Below, piece after piece: positions 7,879 through 14,230 of a stretch of 14,268 bases of DNA. Each line of letters starts with the position of its first letter. The first letter of the stretch is position 1. A model generated the notes under the pieces. The model was not told the origin of the DNA and ran no database searches. It saw only the letters and a program-made list of their open reading frames with translations. The position numbers and the translations under genes were made by a program. Source of the stretch: an uncultured Collinsella sp. (GTDB lineage Bacteria > Actinomycetota > Coriobacteriia > Coriobacteriales > Coriobacteriaceae); NCBI GenBank assembly GCA_900554985.1, contig USJQ01000006.1, forward strand, positions 1 to 14,268. The letters run 5' to 3'.

Positions 7879-9606
7879 ATGGCGAACGATAGCAAGACAT
7901 GGCGGTGCGGAAAGTACGAGCTCAGCTTTGACCGTCCGCGCATCATGGGCGTCCTCAACGTGACGCCCGATTCGTTTAGCGACGGCGGGGAGCACTTCGA
8001 CCCGGATGCCGCCATCGAGTACGGCCTGGCGATGCTCGACGCCGGCGCCGACATCATCGACGTGGGCGGTGAGTCCACGCGCCCCGGCTTTACCCCGGTC
8101 AACCCCGACGAGGAGGCTCGCCGCGTGCTACCCGTGGTGCGCGCGCTGGCCAAAGAGGGCGCCATCGTCTCGATCGACACGCGCCATGTGGCGGTTGCCA
8201 AGGCGGCCGTGCGCTGCGGCGCCTCGATCGTCAACGACGTGACGGGCTTCACCGACCCCAAGATGGTCGAGTTTGTCGCGGCGAGCACCTGCGGCGTTAT
8301 CGTAATGCACGCCGGCGAGGTCGCTGCGCCCGCTCGTACGCACGCGACGGTGCAGCTCGATACCTCTGCCGCGGCGTTTGTTGCCGAGAAGGCGCGCGAG
8401 GCGGCTGCCGAGGCCGCGCGCGAGGCCGAGAAGCCTGCCCGCCGTCGCCGTGGCAAGCTGCTGGGCGAGCCCAAGATGGAGGCCAAGCTGCCGGGTGGCG
8501 TGGTGCAGCCCTCGCTGCCGTTTGGCGATCCGGAGTCCGCACCCGAGCCTACGGGCGAGCAGAAGCAGGAGGCGCCTGCCGCCGAAGAGGCCGCCCCTGT
8601 CACCGAGTCTGCCGCAACCCCTGAGCCCGCGCCGGAGCCCAGCGATCACCTGGCCGCCATGATGCGCCGCAGCGCCCGCCGCGAGGAGGCCTACGTTCCC
8701 ACCTCGCAGCTCCGCCGCTTTACCCTGCCCGATTCGGCGCCCATCATGCGCCGCGTCATGGGCTTTCTGTCCGATCAGGCCCGCGCGCTCATCCACGCTG
8801 GCGTGTCGCGCGACCGCATCTGCATCGATCCAGGCCCGGGGTTTGGCAAGACGGCCAACGAGGACATCGTCATCCAGCGCGAGACCGCCAAGATGGCGTC
8901 GCTGGGCTATCCACTCATGTGCGCCGTGTCGCGCAAGCGCTTTGTGGGCGCTGTCTCGGGCGTGACCGAGGCCGCCGAGCGCGATGCCGCCACGTTTGGC
9001 GTGTGCCTGGGCGCCATCCAGGCCGGCGCCAACATCGTGCGCGTGCACGACGTCGCGGGCTTTGCACAGTTCCTGAACGGTTACTGGGCTGTTGCCAAGC
9101 CGCAGCCGCGTCGCGCGTTTGTGGCCGTGGGCTCCAACCTGGGACATCGTTGCGATAACATCCGCGCCGCGCGCGACATGATTGCCGAGATCCCGCTCAC
9201 CTGCGTGTCCAACTGCTCTCGCATCTACGAGAGCGAACCGGCCTACGAGACGCGCCAGGACGCCTTCGCCAATGCCGTCATCGAGATCAAGACCGAGCTG
9301 GCGCCGTTGGTGCTGCTCGATGAGCTTATGGAGATCGAGGCCGAGCTGGGCCGCGACCGTTCCAAAAAGGCCAAGGTCAATGGCCCACGCACCATCGACC
9401 TGGACCTGCTGTGGATGGACGGCGAGACCCACGGCGGCAAAAAGCTGCGCCTGCCGCATCCGCTGATCGGCGAACGCGATTTTGTGCTGGTGCCGCTCGA
9501 GGACCTGATGCACGACCCGGCGCGGTTCTTCCGCTACAACGGCGTCGAGGTCAAGGAGCCCGAGGACCGCGTGGGCCATATCGTGGGCGAATTGGGGCGT
9601 ATGTAG
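7879..9606 (+). CDS. folPK: Fused dihydropteroate synthase / hydroxymethyldihydropterin pyrophosphokinase with large internal insertion
   Basis: Carries out two consecutive folate steps: FolK pyrophosphorylates 6-hydroxymethyl-7,8-dihydropterin and FolP joins the product to p-aminobenzoate. It has 575 residues. FolP motifs are GVLNVTPDSFSDGG (24-37), DVGGESTRPG (61-70), SIDT (98-101), NDVTGF (119-124), VIVMH (140-144), DPGPGFGKT (317-325), SRKRFVG (351-357) and RVHDVAG (388-394). FolK motifs are AVGSNLGHR (416-424), NGPRTIDLDLL (501-511) and LPHPLIGERDFVLVPL (525-540). Between VIVMH and VMGFL (about 150-290) lies an Ala/Glu/Pro/Arg-rich stretch absent from ordinary FolP; without it the length matches FolP plus FolK. 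ATG 7879 lies six bases after AGGAGG; ATG 7873 abuts that site and is too close. The stop is followed directly by the next gene's ATG. No folB is visible. Confidence 0.95.
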   Translation: MANDSKTWRCGKYELSFDRPRIMGVLNVTPDSFSDGGEHFDPDAAIEYGLAMLDAGADIIDVGGESTRPGFTPVNPDEEARRVLPVVRALAKEGAIVSIDTRHVAVAKAAVRCGASIVNDVTGFTDPKMVEFVAASTCGVIVMHAGEVAAPARTHATVQLDTSAAAFVAEKAREAAAEAAREAEKPARRRRGKLLGEPKMEAKLPGGVVQPSLPFGDPESAPEPTGEQKQEAPAAEEAAPVTESAATPEPAPEPSDHLAAMMRRSARREEAYVPTSQLRRFTLPDSAPIMRRVMGFLSDQARALIHAGVSRDRICIDPGPGFGKTANEDIVIQRETAKMASLGYPLMCAVSRKRFVGAVSGVTEAAERDAATFGVCLGAIQAGANIVRVHDVAGFAQFLNGYWAVAKPQPRRAFVAVGSNLGHRCDNIRAARDMIAEIPLTCVSNCSRIYESEPAYETRQDAFANAVIEIKTELAPLVLLDELMEIEAELGRDRSKKAKVNGPRTIDLDLLWMDGETHGGKKLRLPHPLIGERDFVLVPLEDLMHDPARFFRYNGVEVKEPEDRVGHIVGELGRM

Positions 9607-10308
9607 ATGATCGAGATGAATGCTGTTGCCGCCGGCACCGAGCTCGACGCCGCGCGCGATGCGGGCCGCGAGGGTGCGTCCGCGGGCTGGTGCGCGTGGA
9701 GCGCGGGCGATGCTTCGCTGACGTTTTCGCTGGTCGTGCGTCCGGATGTGAATATGCACGCCTTCCACGGCCTGCCGTTTGTGGCCGCGATGGGCATGAT
9801 GGATGCGCTTGTGGGCACAGTGTCGACGCCGGGCCTGGGCCTTGCCGGCAAGGTGGGTATCCGGTGGCCGAGCGATATCGTGTGCGGTGCGCCTGCGTTT
9901 GAGACGTCGCTCGCGCGTGTTGCCGTGAACGGCGGTGCCGGTGCCGCGGGCATGTTCGGTGCCGTGACGGTGGATATTGAGCGTTCGGCGTTGAGCGAGC
10001 TTGGTGTGGACGTGGCTGACGAAGCGCTGGTCGAGGCGCTGGCCGCCGCCGTGCTGGCCCGCGTGGACGCCTGGGCGGTTGTTGCCAACACGCCGCAAGG
10101 CGCCGCAGGGCCGTTGGCCCCCGTGTTGGGCGAGTACTTCGATATGGTGCCGCTGCTCGGTCGCCAAGTTGCGGCGGTGTCGCCCAACGGCTTGCCGCTT
10201 GCGGTCGGTGTGTTTGCGGGCCTGGACATCTGGGGTCGCGCGACCATCAAGACCGATGCCGGCGAGCAGGAGTTTCCGCCTGAGGCCGTACGGATTCGCG
10301 GACTGTAA
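9607..10308 (+). CDS. Degenerate biotin-protein-ligase-like protein
   Basis: Function uncertain. It has 233 residues. The order of recognisable blocks follows the biotin protein ligase (BirA catalytic) fold: a strand TFSLVVRP (39-46), helix, IRWPSDIV (85-92) where active ligases have KWPNDI, and an SH3-like C-terminal part VGVFAGLDIWGRATIKTDAG...VRIRGL (200-233), which matches the BirA C-domain. The biotin/ATP loop GRGRxGR is absent, the lysine of KWPND is arginine, and the KxxGIL block that follows is not seen. It is therefore probably not a normal ligase. It starts on the base after the folPK stop (TAGATG), so it is coupled to it. It converges on coaX; birA-coaX neighbours and fusions are known in other bacteria, which fits the family call. 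It may be a lipoyl/biotinyl-related or purely regulatory protein. Confidence 0.68.
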   Translation: MIEMNAVAAGTELDAARDAGREGASAGWCAWSAGDASLTFSLVVRPDVNMHAFHGLPFVAAMGMMDALVGTVSTPGLGLAGKVGIRWPSDIVCGAPAFETSLARVAVNGGAGAAGMFGAVTVDIERSALSELGVDVADEALVEALAAAVLARVDAWAVVANTPQGAAGPLAPVLGEYFDMVPLLGRQVAAVSPNGLPLAVGVFAGLDIWGRATIKTDAGEQEFPPEAVRIRGL

Positions 10309-10345
10309 CGCGAGGCGCCCGCGCTCAAAGACAACGATGACAACG

Positions 10346-10378
10346 AAGCCCTCTTCGGCCTGTGCCGGGGAGGGCTTT
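10346..10378 (+). terminator. Hairpin terminator after the biotin-ligase-like gene
   Basis: AAGCCCTC pairs with GAGGGCTT, and the inner CGGC pairs with GCCG around a CTGT loop. The stem is strong but the T-run is short (TTT). It lies 37 bp after the stop codon and probably ends the folPK transcript. Confidence 0.65.
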
Positions 10379-10404
10379 GCGTGACTGCGGGGTAGCACCT
10401 CGGA

Positions 10405-10447
10405 CCTATTCCTCAAAACTGAAAATTTTTCGATTTTGAGGAATAGG
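10405..10447. repeat. Perfect 14-bp inverted repeat (REP-like palindrome) between convergent genes
   Basis: CCTATTCCTCAAAA (10405-10418) is the exact reverse complement of 10434-10447. The 15-nt interior is itself A/T palindromic (GAAAATTTTTC). No T-run follows on either strand. Like the 5952 palindrome it contains the GGAATAG/CTATTCC core and lies between convergent genes. Confidence 0.8.
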
Positions 10448-10504
10448 CTTGGCGAGCATTTGCGGGGACTGTGGCATCGGGCGTGCTTGACTTAAGCCCC
10501 TGCT

Positions 10505-11278
10505 CTATCCCAGCTCCTGCATGCGGCGGTAGATTTCGCAGATGCCTTTGATGGTGAGTTGGCCGTCGACTATGTCGAAGGCGTCGGTCGAATCGGCGAC
10601 GATGCTGGCGAGGCCGCCCGTGGCGATAACGGTGGCATCCTCGCGCCCTAGCTCGCGCTTCATGCGCGCGACCAGGCCCTCGGCCATGGCGGCGGCGCCC
10701 GTCACGGCGCCCACCTTGATGCACTCCTCGGTATCGCGGCCGATGGCATGCTCGGGCGCCTCGAGCGGAACGCTGGCGAGCTTGGCGGCTCGGGCGGCGA
10801 GCGCGTCCATCGAAATGCGGATGCCCGGCGCAATCGCTCCACCAATGTAATAACCGTCCTCATCGATGACGTCGATATTGGTCGCGGTGCCAAAGTCCAC
10901 CACGATTGCCGGCGCGCCGTAGAAGGTCTCGGCCGCAACGGCGTTAGCGACGCGATCGGCGCCTACGGCCTGGGGACGCGCCGCGCGCAACTTGGTCACC
11001 GCGGCCGTCTGCGGCCCGATAACGATGGCGTCCGCGGCAATGCGGTCGGCCACAGTGTGCCACTCGCGCGAGAGCTGCGGCACCACGCCGGCGAAGGCGA
11101 TCGCGTCGACCGCGTCGAGCGAGAGGCCGTACATCTTAAAGAAGCCCATCAGGCGCACATGGATCTCGTCGGCGGTATAGGAGCGGTCGGTGGGCATGCG
11201 CCACGACTGCACCAGCTCGTCTCCGTCAAACAGCCCCATGGCCGTCTGCGTGTTTCCCATATCGATAGCGAGCAGCAT
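10505..11278 (-). CDS. coaX: Type III pantothenate kinase
   Basis: Phosphorylates pantothenate, the first committed step of coenzyme A synthesis. The type III class has a high Km for ATP and, as a family property, is not feedback-inhibited by CoA. It has 257 residues, the usual size. It shows the ASKHA-fold phosphate motif DMGNTQTAMGLFDG (6-19), then GADRVANAVAA, DFGTATNIDVI, GGAIAPGIRISMDAL and ATGGLA, which together identify CoaX. The ATG at 11278 follows GGGAG by five bases. An in-frame ATG at 11300 would add seven residues ahead of the usual N-terminus and is less likely. It is transcribed alone towards the biotin-ligase-like gene. A minus-strand TACAAT (plus-strand 11315-11320) is a likely -10, with the 12-bp palindrome GCCGTCGACGGC directly upstream. 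Confidence 0.96.
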   Translation of the reverse strand: MLLAIDMGNTQTAMGLFDGDELVQSWRMPTDRSYTADEIHVRLMGFFKMYGLSLDAVDAIAFAGVVPQLSREWHTVADRIAADAIVIGPQTAAVTKLRAARPQAVGADRVANAVAAETFYGAPAIVVDFGTATNIDVIDEDGYYIGGAIAPGIRISMDALAARAAKLASVPLEAPEHAIGRDTEECIKVGAVTGAAAMAEGLVARMKRELGREDATVIATGGLASIVADSTDAFDIVDGQLTIKGICEIYRRMQELG

Positions 11279-11314
11279 GTCTACTCCCGGTGTTGGCATA
11301 AAAGGACGCGCACC

Positions 11315-11337
11315 ATTGTATACGTGCCGTCGACGGC
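11315..11337 (-). promoter_or_regulatory. Candidate coaX promoter with adjacent 12-bp palindrome
   Basis: On the minus strand TACAAT (11320-11315) serves as a possible -10. The spacer region contains the perfect palindrome GCCGTCGACGGC (11326-11337), which could be an operator. No -35 close to consensus is visible at 17 bp. Confidence 0.35.
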
Positions 11338-11414
11338 GCTCGGCTGCGATTCGTTTACGGTGATAGGGGCTGAGGGGTTTAAATATGAAGGAATTATGCT
11401 CTACGAGATTTTCC

Positions 11415-11443
11415 TTGCCGTTTACCGAACTCCCGCGTAATAT
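11415..11443 (+). promoter_or_regulatory. Promoter of the initiator tRNA gene
   Basis: TTGCCG (11415-11420) and TAATAT (11438-11443) are spaced 17 bp apart. Initiation would fall around 11450, about 25 bases before the mature tRNA. Confidence 0.65.
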
Positions 11444-11474
11444 TCTTTCTTGCGCACATGAGGCGCCCAGACAT

Positions 11475-11551
11475 TGCGGGGTGGAGCAGTCTGGTAGCTC
11501 GCCGGGCTCATAACCCGGAGGTCGTAGGTTCAAATCCTGCCCCCGCGACCA
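11475..11551 (+). tRNA. Initiator tRNA-Met (CAU)
   Basis: A 77-nt cloverleaf with encoded CCA. Acceptor bases 2-7 GCGGGG pair with CCCCGC, and the T-stem GTAGG pairs with CCTGC around TTCAAAT. The anticodon loop is CTCATAA, with anticodon CAT. Two initiator traits are present: three consecutive G-C pairs next to the anticodon loop (GGG/CCC), and no Watson-Crick pair at 1-72. Here position 1 is U and position 72 is G. Confidence 0.95.
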
Positions 11552-11560
11552 AGAACTTGC

Positions 11561-11590
11561 AGCTCGTCGGCCTAGCCGGCGAGCTTTTTT
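11561..11590 (+). terminator. Intrinsic terminator of the tRNA gene
   Basis: AGCTCGTCGGC pairs with GCCGGCGAGCT (one T-G wobble) across a three-base loop and runs into six Ts. It starts ten bases after the tRNA CCA end. Confidence 0.9.
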
Positions 11591-11599
11591 GTTATTCCG

Positions 11600-11617
11600 G
11601 GACCGTGTTTTCGGTCC
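11600..11617. repeat. Small hairpin GGACCG/CGGTCC
   Basis: GGACCG (11600-11605) and CGGTCC (11612-11617) flank TGTTTT. It lies between the tRNA terminator and the repeat array; its role is unknown. Confidence 0.5.
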
Positions 11618-11639
11618 AATTCTCGGCCTCTCAAACAAA

Positions 11640-11938
11640 ATCTCGATCTGTAACATCTAGACCCGATTTAGGCGGCTGGGTGTTACAGATCGAGATATAC
11701 CGGTGGGTTGGGTCGTGTTTGTCTAAATCTGTAACACGAGGGACGGATTTTGCCGAGTTGTTGTTATAGATTGAGATTTTCTAGCAGGCGGGTTTGGTTT
11801 GTCTCGATCTGTAACAGGTAGGGGTCAAAAGTGGGCCTAGCTGTTACAGATCGAGATTGTTGAGGATGGGTCGAGAGGAATATCTTGATCTGTAACAGTA
11901 AGACCCAGTTTTGCCGCGTAACTGTTACAGATTGAGAT
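11640..11938 (+). repeat. Regular array of eight 16-bp motifs in alternating orientation (four hairpins)
   Basis: Consensus ATCTCGATCTGTAACA occurs in plus orientation at 11640, 11721, 11801 and 11882. Its reverse complement occurs at 11681, 11762, 11842 and 11923. Start-to-start steps are 41, 40, 41, 39, 41, 40 and 41 bp. The gap inside each convergent pair is exactly 25 nt in all four cases; the gaps between pairs are 24, 23 and 24 nt. Each pair can fold into a 15-19 bp stem with a ~21-25 nt loop. Loops 1, 2 and 4 share a GACCC-type / ATTTTG / CCG pattern, and loop 3 resembles it when reverse complemented. No protein is convincingly encoded here. It may be a REP/BIME-type array, a structured RNA or a set of protein-binding sites. 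Confidence 0.9.
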
Positions 11939-11940
11939 AA

Positions 11941-12084
11941 ACCGACGGGCCGCCCCGCCCATCCCCATCCACCTGCCGCTACCTGCTGTCCGCCGATTTT
12001 CGTTGTGCCGCTGTGCCCCCATGCCATATCCTCTAGACAACTACGCGGCATCATCGCCGCCGCGCCTACAAGAGAGGAATATCC
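11941..12084 (+). promoter_or_regulatory. Leader region of the flavoenzyme gene with weak candidate promoter
   Basis: TTGTGC (12003-12008) and TATCCT (12027-12032) are 18 bp apart and could act as -35 and -10. The ribosome site GAGAGG lies seven bases before ATG 12085. The C-rich stretch directly after the array shows nothing else I recognise. Confidence 0.35.
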
Positions 12085-14115
12085 ATGACCGCACCTGCAT
12101 CCAAGCTGCTCCAGCCCATTACGGTTGGCCCCCTTGAGCTCAAGAACCGCATTATGTTTCCGCCGCTGACCACCGGCTACGAGGAGCGTGACGGTTCCAT
12201 CGGCGAGCGCAGCCTGGCTTTTTACGAGCGCTTGGCCCGTGGCGGCGTGAGCTACATCGTCATCGGCGACGTCGCTCCCGTCATGACCGCAAGCCCCACG
12301 CCCAAGCTGGCAACCGACGCCCAGATCCCCACGTTTAAGGCGCTGGCCGATGCCGTCCACAAGCACGGCGCCAAGGTCGCGCTGCAGCTGTTCCACCCCG
12401 AGTACGATGTGCCCGGTGTCGGCCGCATGGTCATGGGCTCCATGGCTGCCGCCAAGGCCGCGCAGGAGGCCAAGGCCGCCGGCGACGAGGAGACCTTTGC
12501 CGCCAAGATGGCCGAGTCCAACGAGATCCGCAACCAGGCCTACGCCAAGCTGCACCACGACATGCAGCACTTTGTGAACGAGGCGAGCGTAGAGCAGCTC
12601 ACCCAGATCAAGGAGGCCATCGCCGCCTCGGCCGCCCGCGCGGAGCAGGCCGGCATCGACGCCATCGAGGTCCACGGCGACCGCTTGGTGGGTTCGCTGT
12701 GCTCGGCCATCCTCAACCAGCGCGCCGACGAGTACGGCGGCTCGTTCGAGAACCGCGTCCGCTACGCGCTGGAGGTCGTCGCCGCCATTAAGGAAGCCGC
12801 GCCGCAGCTGATGGTGGAGTACAAGCTCCCCGTGATCATGGAGAACCCCGACGGCACGCCGCGCGGCAAGGGTGGCCTGCAGCCCGACGAGGCCTGCGAG
12901 TTTGCCAAGCTGCTCGAGGGCGCGGGCATCGATATGATTCAGGTCGCACAGGCCAACCACACCGGCAACATGGGCGACACCATTCCGCCCATGGGCGCCA
13001 TGCCCTACAACTGGACGCTGCCCGTGGCCGAGCGCGTCAAGGCCCTGGTCTCCGTGCCGGTGGCAACCGTCGGCCGCGTTGTCTCGGTTGAGGCCGGCGA
13101 GAAGATTCTGGAAGACGGCGCGGCCGATATCATCGCCTATGGCCGCTCGCTCATGTGCGACCCCGACATTGCGCTGAAGGCCGCCACGGGTGAGCCCATC
13201 CGCGAGTGCCTCAACTGCAACAAGGGCTGCGTCGACGCGATTCAAAATCGCAAGTACATCTCGTGCGTGCTCAATGCCGAGAACGGCGACGAGGCGACCA
13301 TCGCCATTAAGCCGGGCGAGGGCGACAAGAAGATCGCCGTGGTGGGCGGCGGCATCGCCGGCCTGGAGGCCGCACGCGTGGCGGCCAAGCGCGGCTACGA
13401 CGTGACCATCTACGAGGCGAGCGATCACTTGGGCGGCCAGATTGTGCTGGCGGCTGCGCCTCCGCGCAAGGACGAGATCATGCGCTCGGTCGAGTACTAC
13501 GAGAAGATTCTGCCTGGCCTGGGCGTGAAGGTCGAGCTCAACCACGTCGCTAGCCCCGCGGACCTCAACGCCGCCGATGCCGCGATTGTGGCTGTGGGCG
13601 CGCACGACGTGGTCATCCCCGTTCCGGGTGGCGACTCGGACAAGGTCGTCTCGAGCTGGGACGTGCTGGCCGGCAAGGTGGAGCTCAGCGGCCGCGTCGC
13701 CGTCATTGGCGGTGGCCTGGTGGGCACCGAGACCGCCGAGTATCTGCTGCAGCACGGCTGCGAGGTGGCGATCGTGGAGATGCTCGACAAGATTGCCGCG
13801 GGCGAGTCCGAGACCATTCTGCCGCTGATTATGAGCGACTTTGCCGAGCACAACGTGGAGCAGCACGTGAAGACCCGCCTGACCGCCATTACCGACGAGG
13901 GCGTGGAGGCTGTTCGCACCACCGAGGACGGCGCCGAGGAGCCGGTGAAGATCGCCTGCGATTACGTGGTGATGGCCGTGGGCTCCAAGGCCAACGCGTT
14001 TGACCTGGATGGCGTGACGGTGCCCGTGACCTGCGTGGGCGACTGCTCGGGTGAGCGCACCGCCGACATTGCGAGCGCCATTCGCACGGCGTATCACGCG
14101 GCCAACGAGCTGTAG
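12085..14115 (+). CDS. Old Yellow Enzyme-type FMN/[4Fe-4S]/FAD oxidoreductase (2,4-dienoyl-CoA reductase / BaiCD-BaiH-like)
   Basis: A predicted cytoplasmic NAD(P)H-dependent reductase of conjugated C=C bonds. It has 676 residues, similar to enoate reductases and the bile-acid enzymes BaiCD and BaiH. An N-terminal FMN barrel (about 8-365) includes LKNRIMFPPLTTGY, IEVHGD (194-199) and NQRADEYGGSFENR (211-224). The [4Fe-4S] ligands are Cys375, Cys378, Cys382 and Cys394 in the family spacing C-x2-C-x3-C-x11-C. A FAD-binding Rossmann motif AVVGGGIAGLEAA (418-430) and an NAD(P)-binding motif AVIGGGLVGTETAE (539-552) follow. The C-terminal CVGDCSGERTADIASAI is the usual FAD contact. Unusual points are QLFHPEYDVPG (101-111) where relatives have Q-L-x-H-x-G-R, and an Ala/Glu/Lys-rich helical stretch (about 120-170). 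The substrate is not deducible; enoates, steroids, bile acids and plant phenolics are all possible. It is monocistronic, between the repeat array and a terminator. Confidence 0.92.
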   Translation: MTAPASKLLQPITVGPLELKNRIMFPPLTTGYEERDGSIGERSLAFYERLARGGVSYIVIGDVAPVMTASPTPKLATDAQIPTFKALADAVHKHGAKVALQLFHPEYDVPGVGRMVMGSMAAAKAAQEAKAAGDEETFAAKMAESNEIRNQAYAKLHHDMQHFVNEASVEQLTQIKEAIAASAARAEQAGIDAIEVHGDRLVGSLCSAILNQRADEYGGSFENRVRYALEVVAAIKEAAPQLMVEYKLPVIMENPDGTPRGKGGLQPDEACEFAKLLEGAGIDMIQVAQANHTGNMGDTIPPMGAMPYNWTLPVAERVKALVSVPVATVGRVVSVEAGEKILEDGAADIIAYGRSLMCDPDIALKAATGEPIRECLNCNKGCVDAIQNRKYISCVLNAENGDEATIAIKPGEGDKKIAVVGGGIAGLEAARVAAKRGYDVTIYEASDHLGGQIVLAAAPPRKDEIMRSVEYYEKILPGLGVKVELNHVASPADLNAADAAIVAVGAHDVVIPVPGGDSDKVVSSWDVLAGKVELSGRVAVIGGGLVGTETAEYLLQHGCEVAIVEMLDKIAAGESETILPLIMSDFAEHNVEQHVKTRLTAITDEGVEAVRTTEDGAEEPVKIACDYVVMAVGSKANAFDLDGVTVPVTCVGDCSGERTADIASAIRTAYHAANEL

Positions 14116-14190
14116 TTGAACATCGCGGCCAGGCGGGGCGGTAGCACGGATCCGTCTCGCCCGGCTGTGCCCCGTCGGGTGTCAACCGGT

Positions 14191-14230
14191 GCGGGGCCTG
14201 CAAGCGCAGCAGGTCCCGCCCTTTTTGTTT
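14191..14230 (+). terminator. Intrinsic terminator after the flavoenzyme gene
   Basis: GCGGGGCCTGC (14191-14201) pairs with GCAGGTCCCGC (14209-14219), with one wobble and a seven-base loop. It is followed by CCTTTTTGTTTTG. It lies 75 bp after the stop codon. The last 38 bases of the window show no feature. Confidence 0.9.

Noticed and set aside
7873..7881. Upstream ATG 7873 as the folPK start
   Set aside because: It directly abuts the AGGAGG site; ATG 7879 has a workable six-base spacing.
8128..10416. Very long open frame on the minus strand opposite folPK and the biotin-ligase-like gene
   Set aside because: His/Arg/Gly-rich translation without family motifs, produced by the GC-biased third positions of the real plus-strand genes.
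11640..11938. CRISPR array
   Set aside because: Repeats are only 16 bp, alternate in orientation, and the intervals resemble one another; no cas genes are in the window.
11475..12084. Integrated mobile element using the tRNA as attachment site
   Set aside because: No integrase, no duplicated tRNA 3' end and no cargo genes are present.
11764..14097. 777-residue open frame on the minus strand opposite the flavoenzyme
   Set aside because: Low-complexity translation rich in His, Val and Gly; it mirrors the real gene and runs through the repeat array, with no ribosome site.
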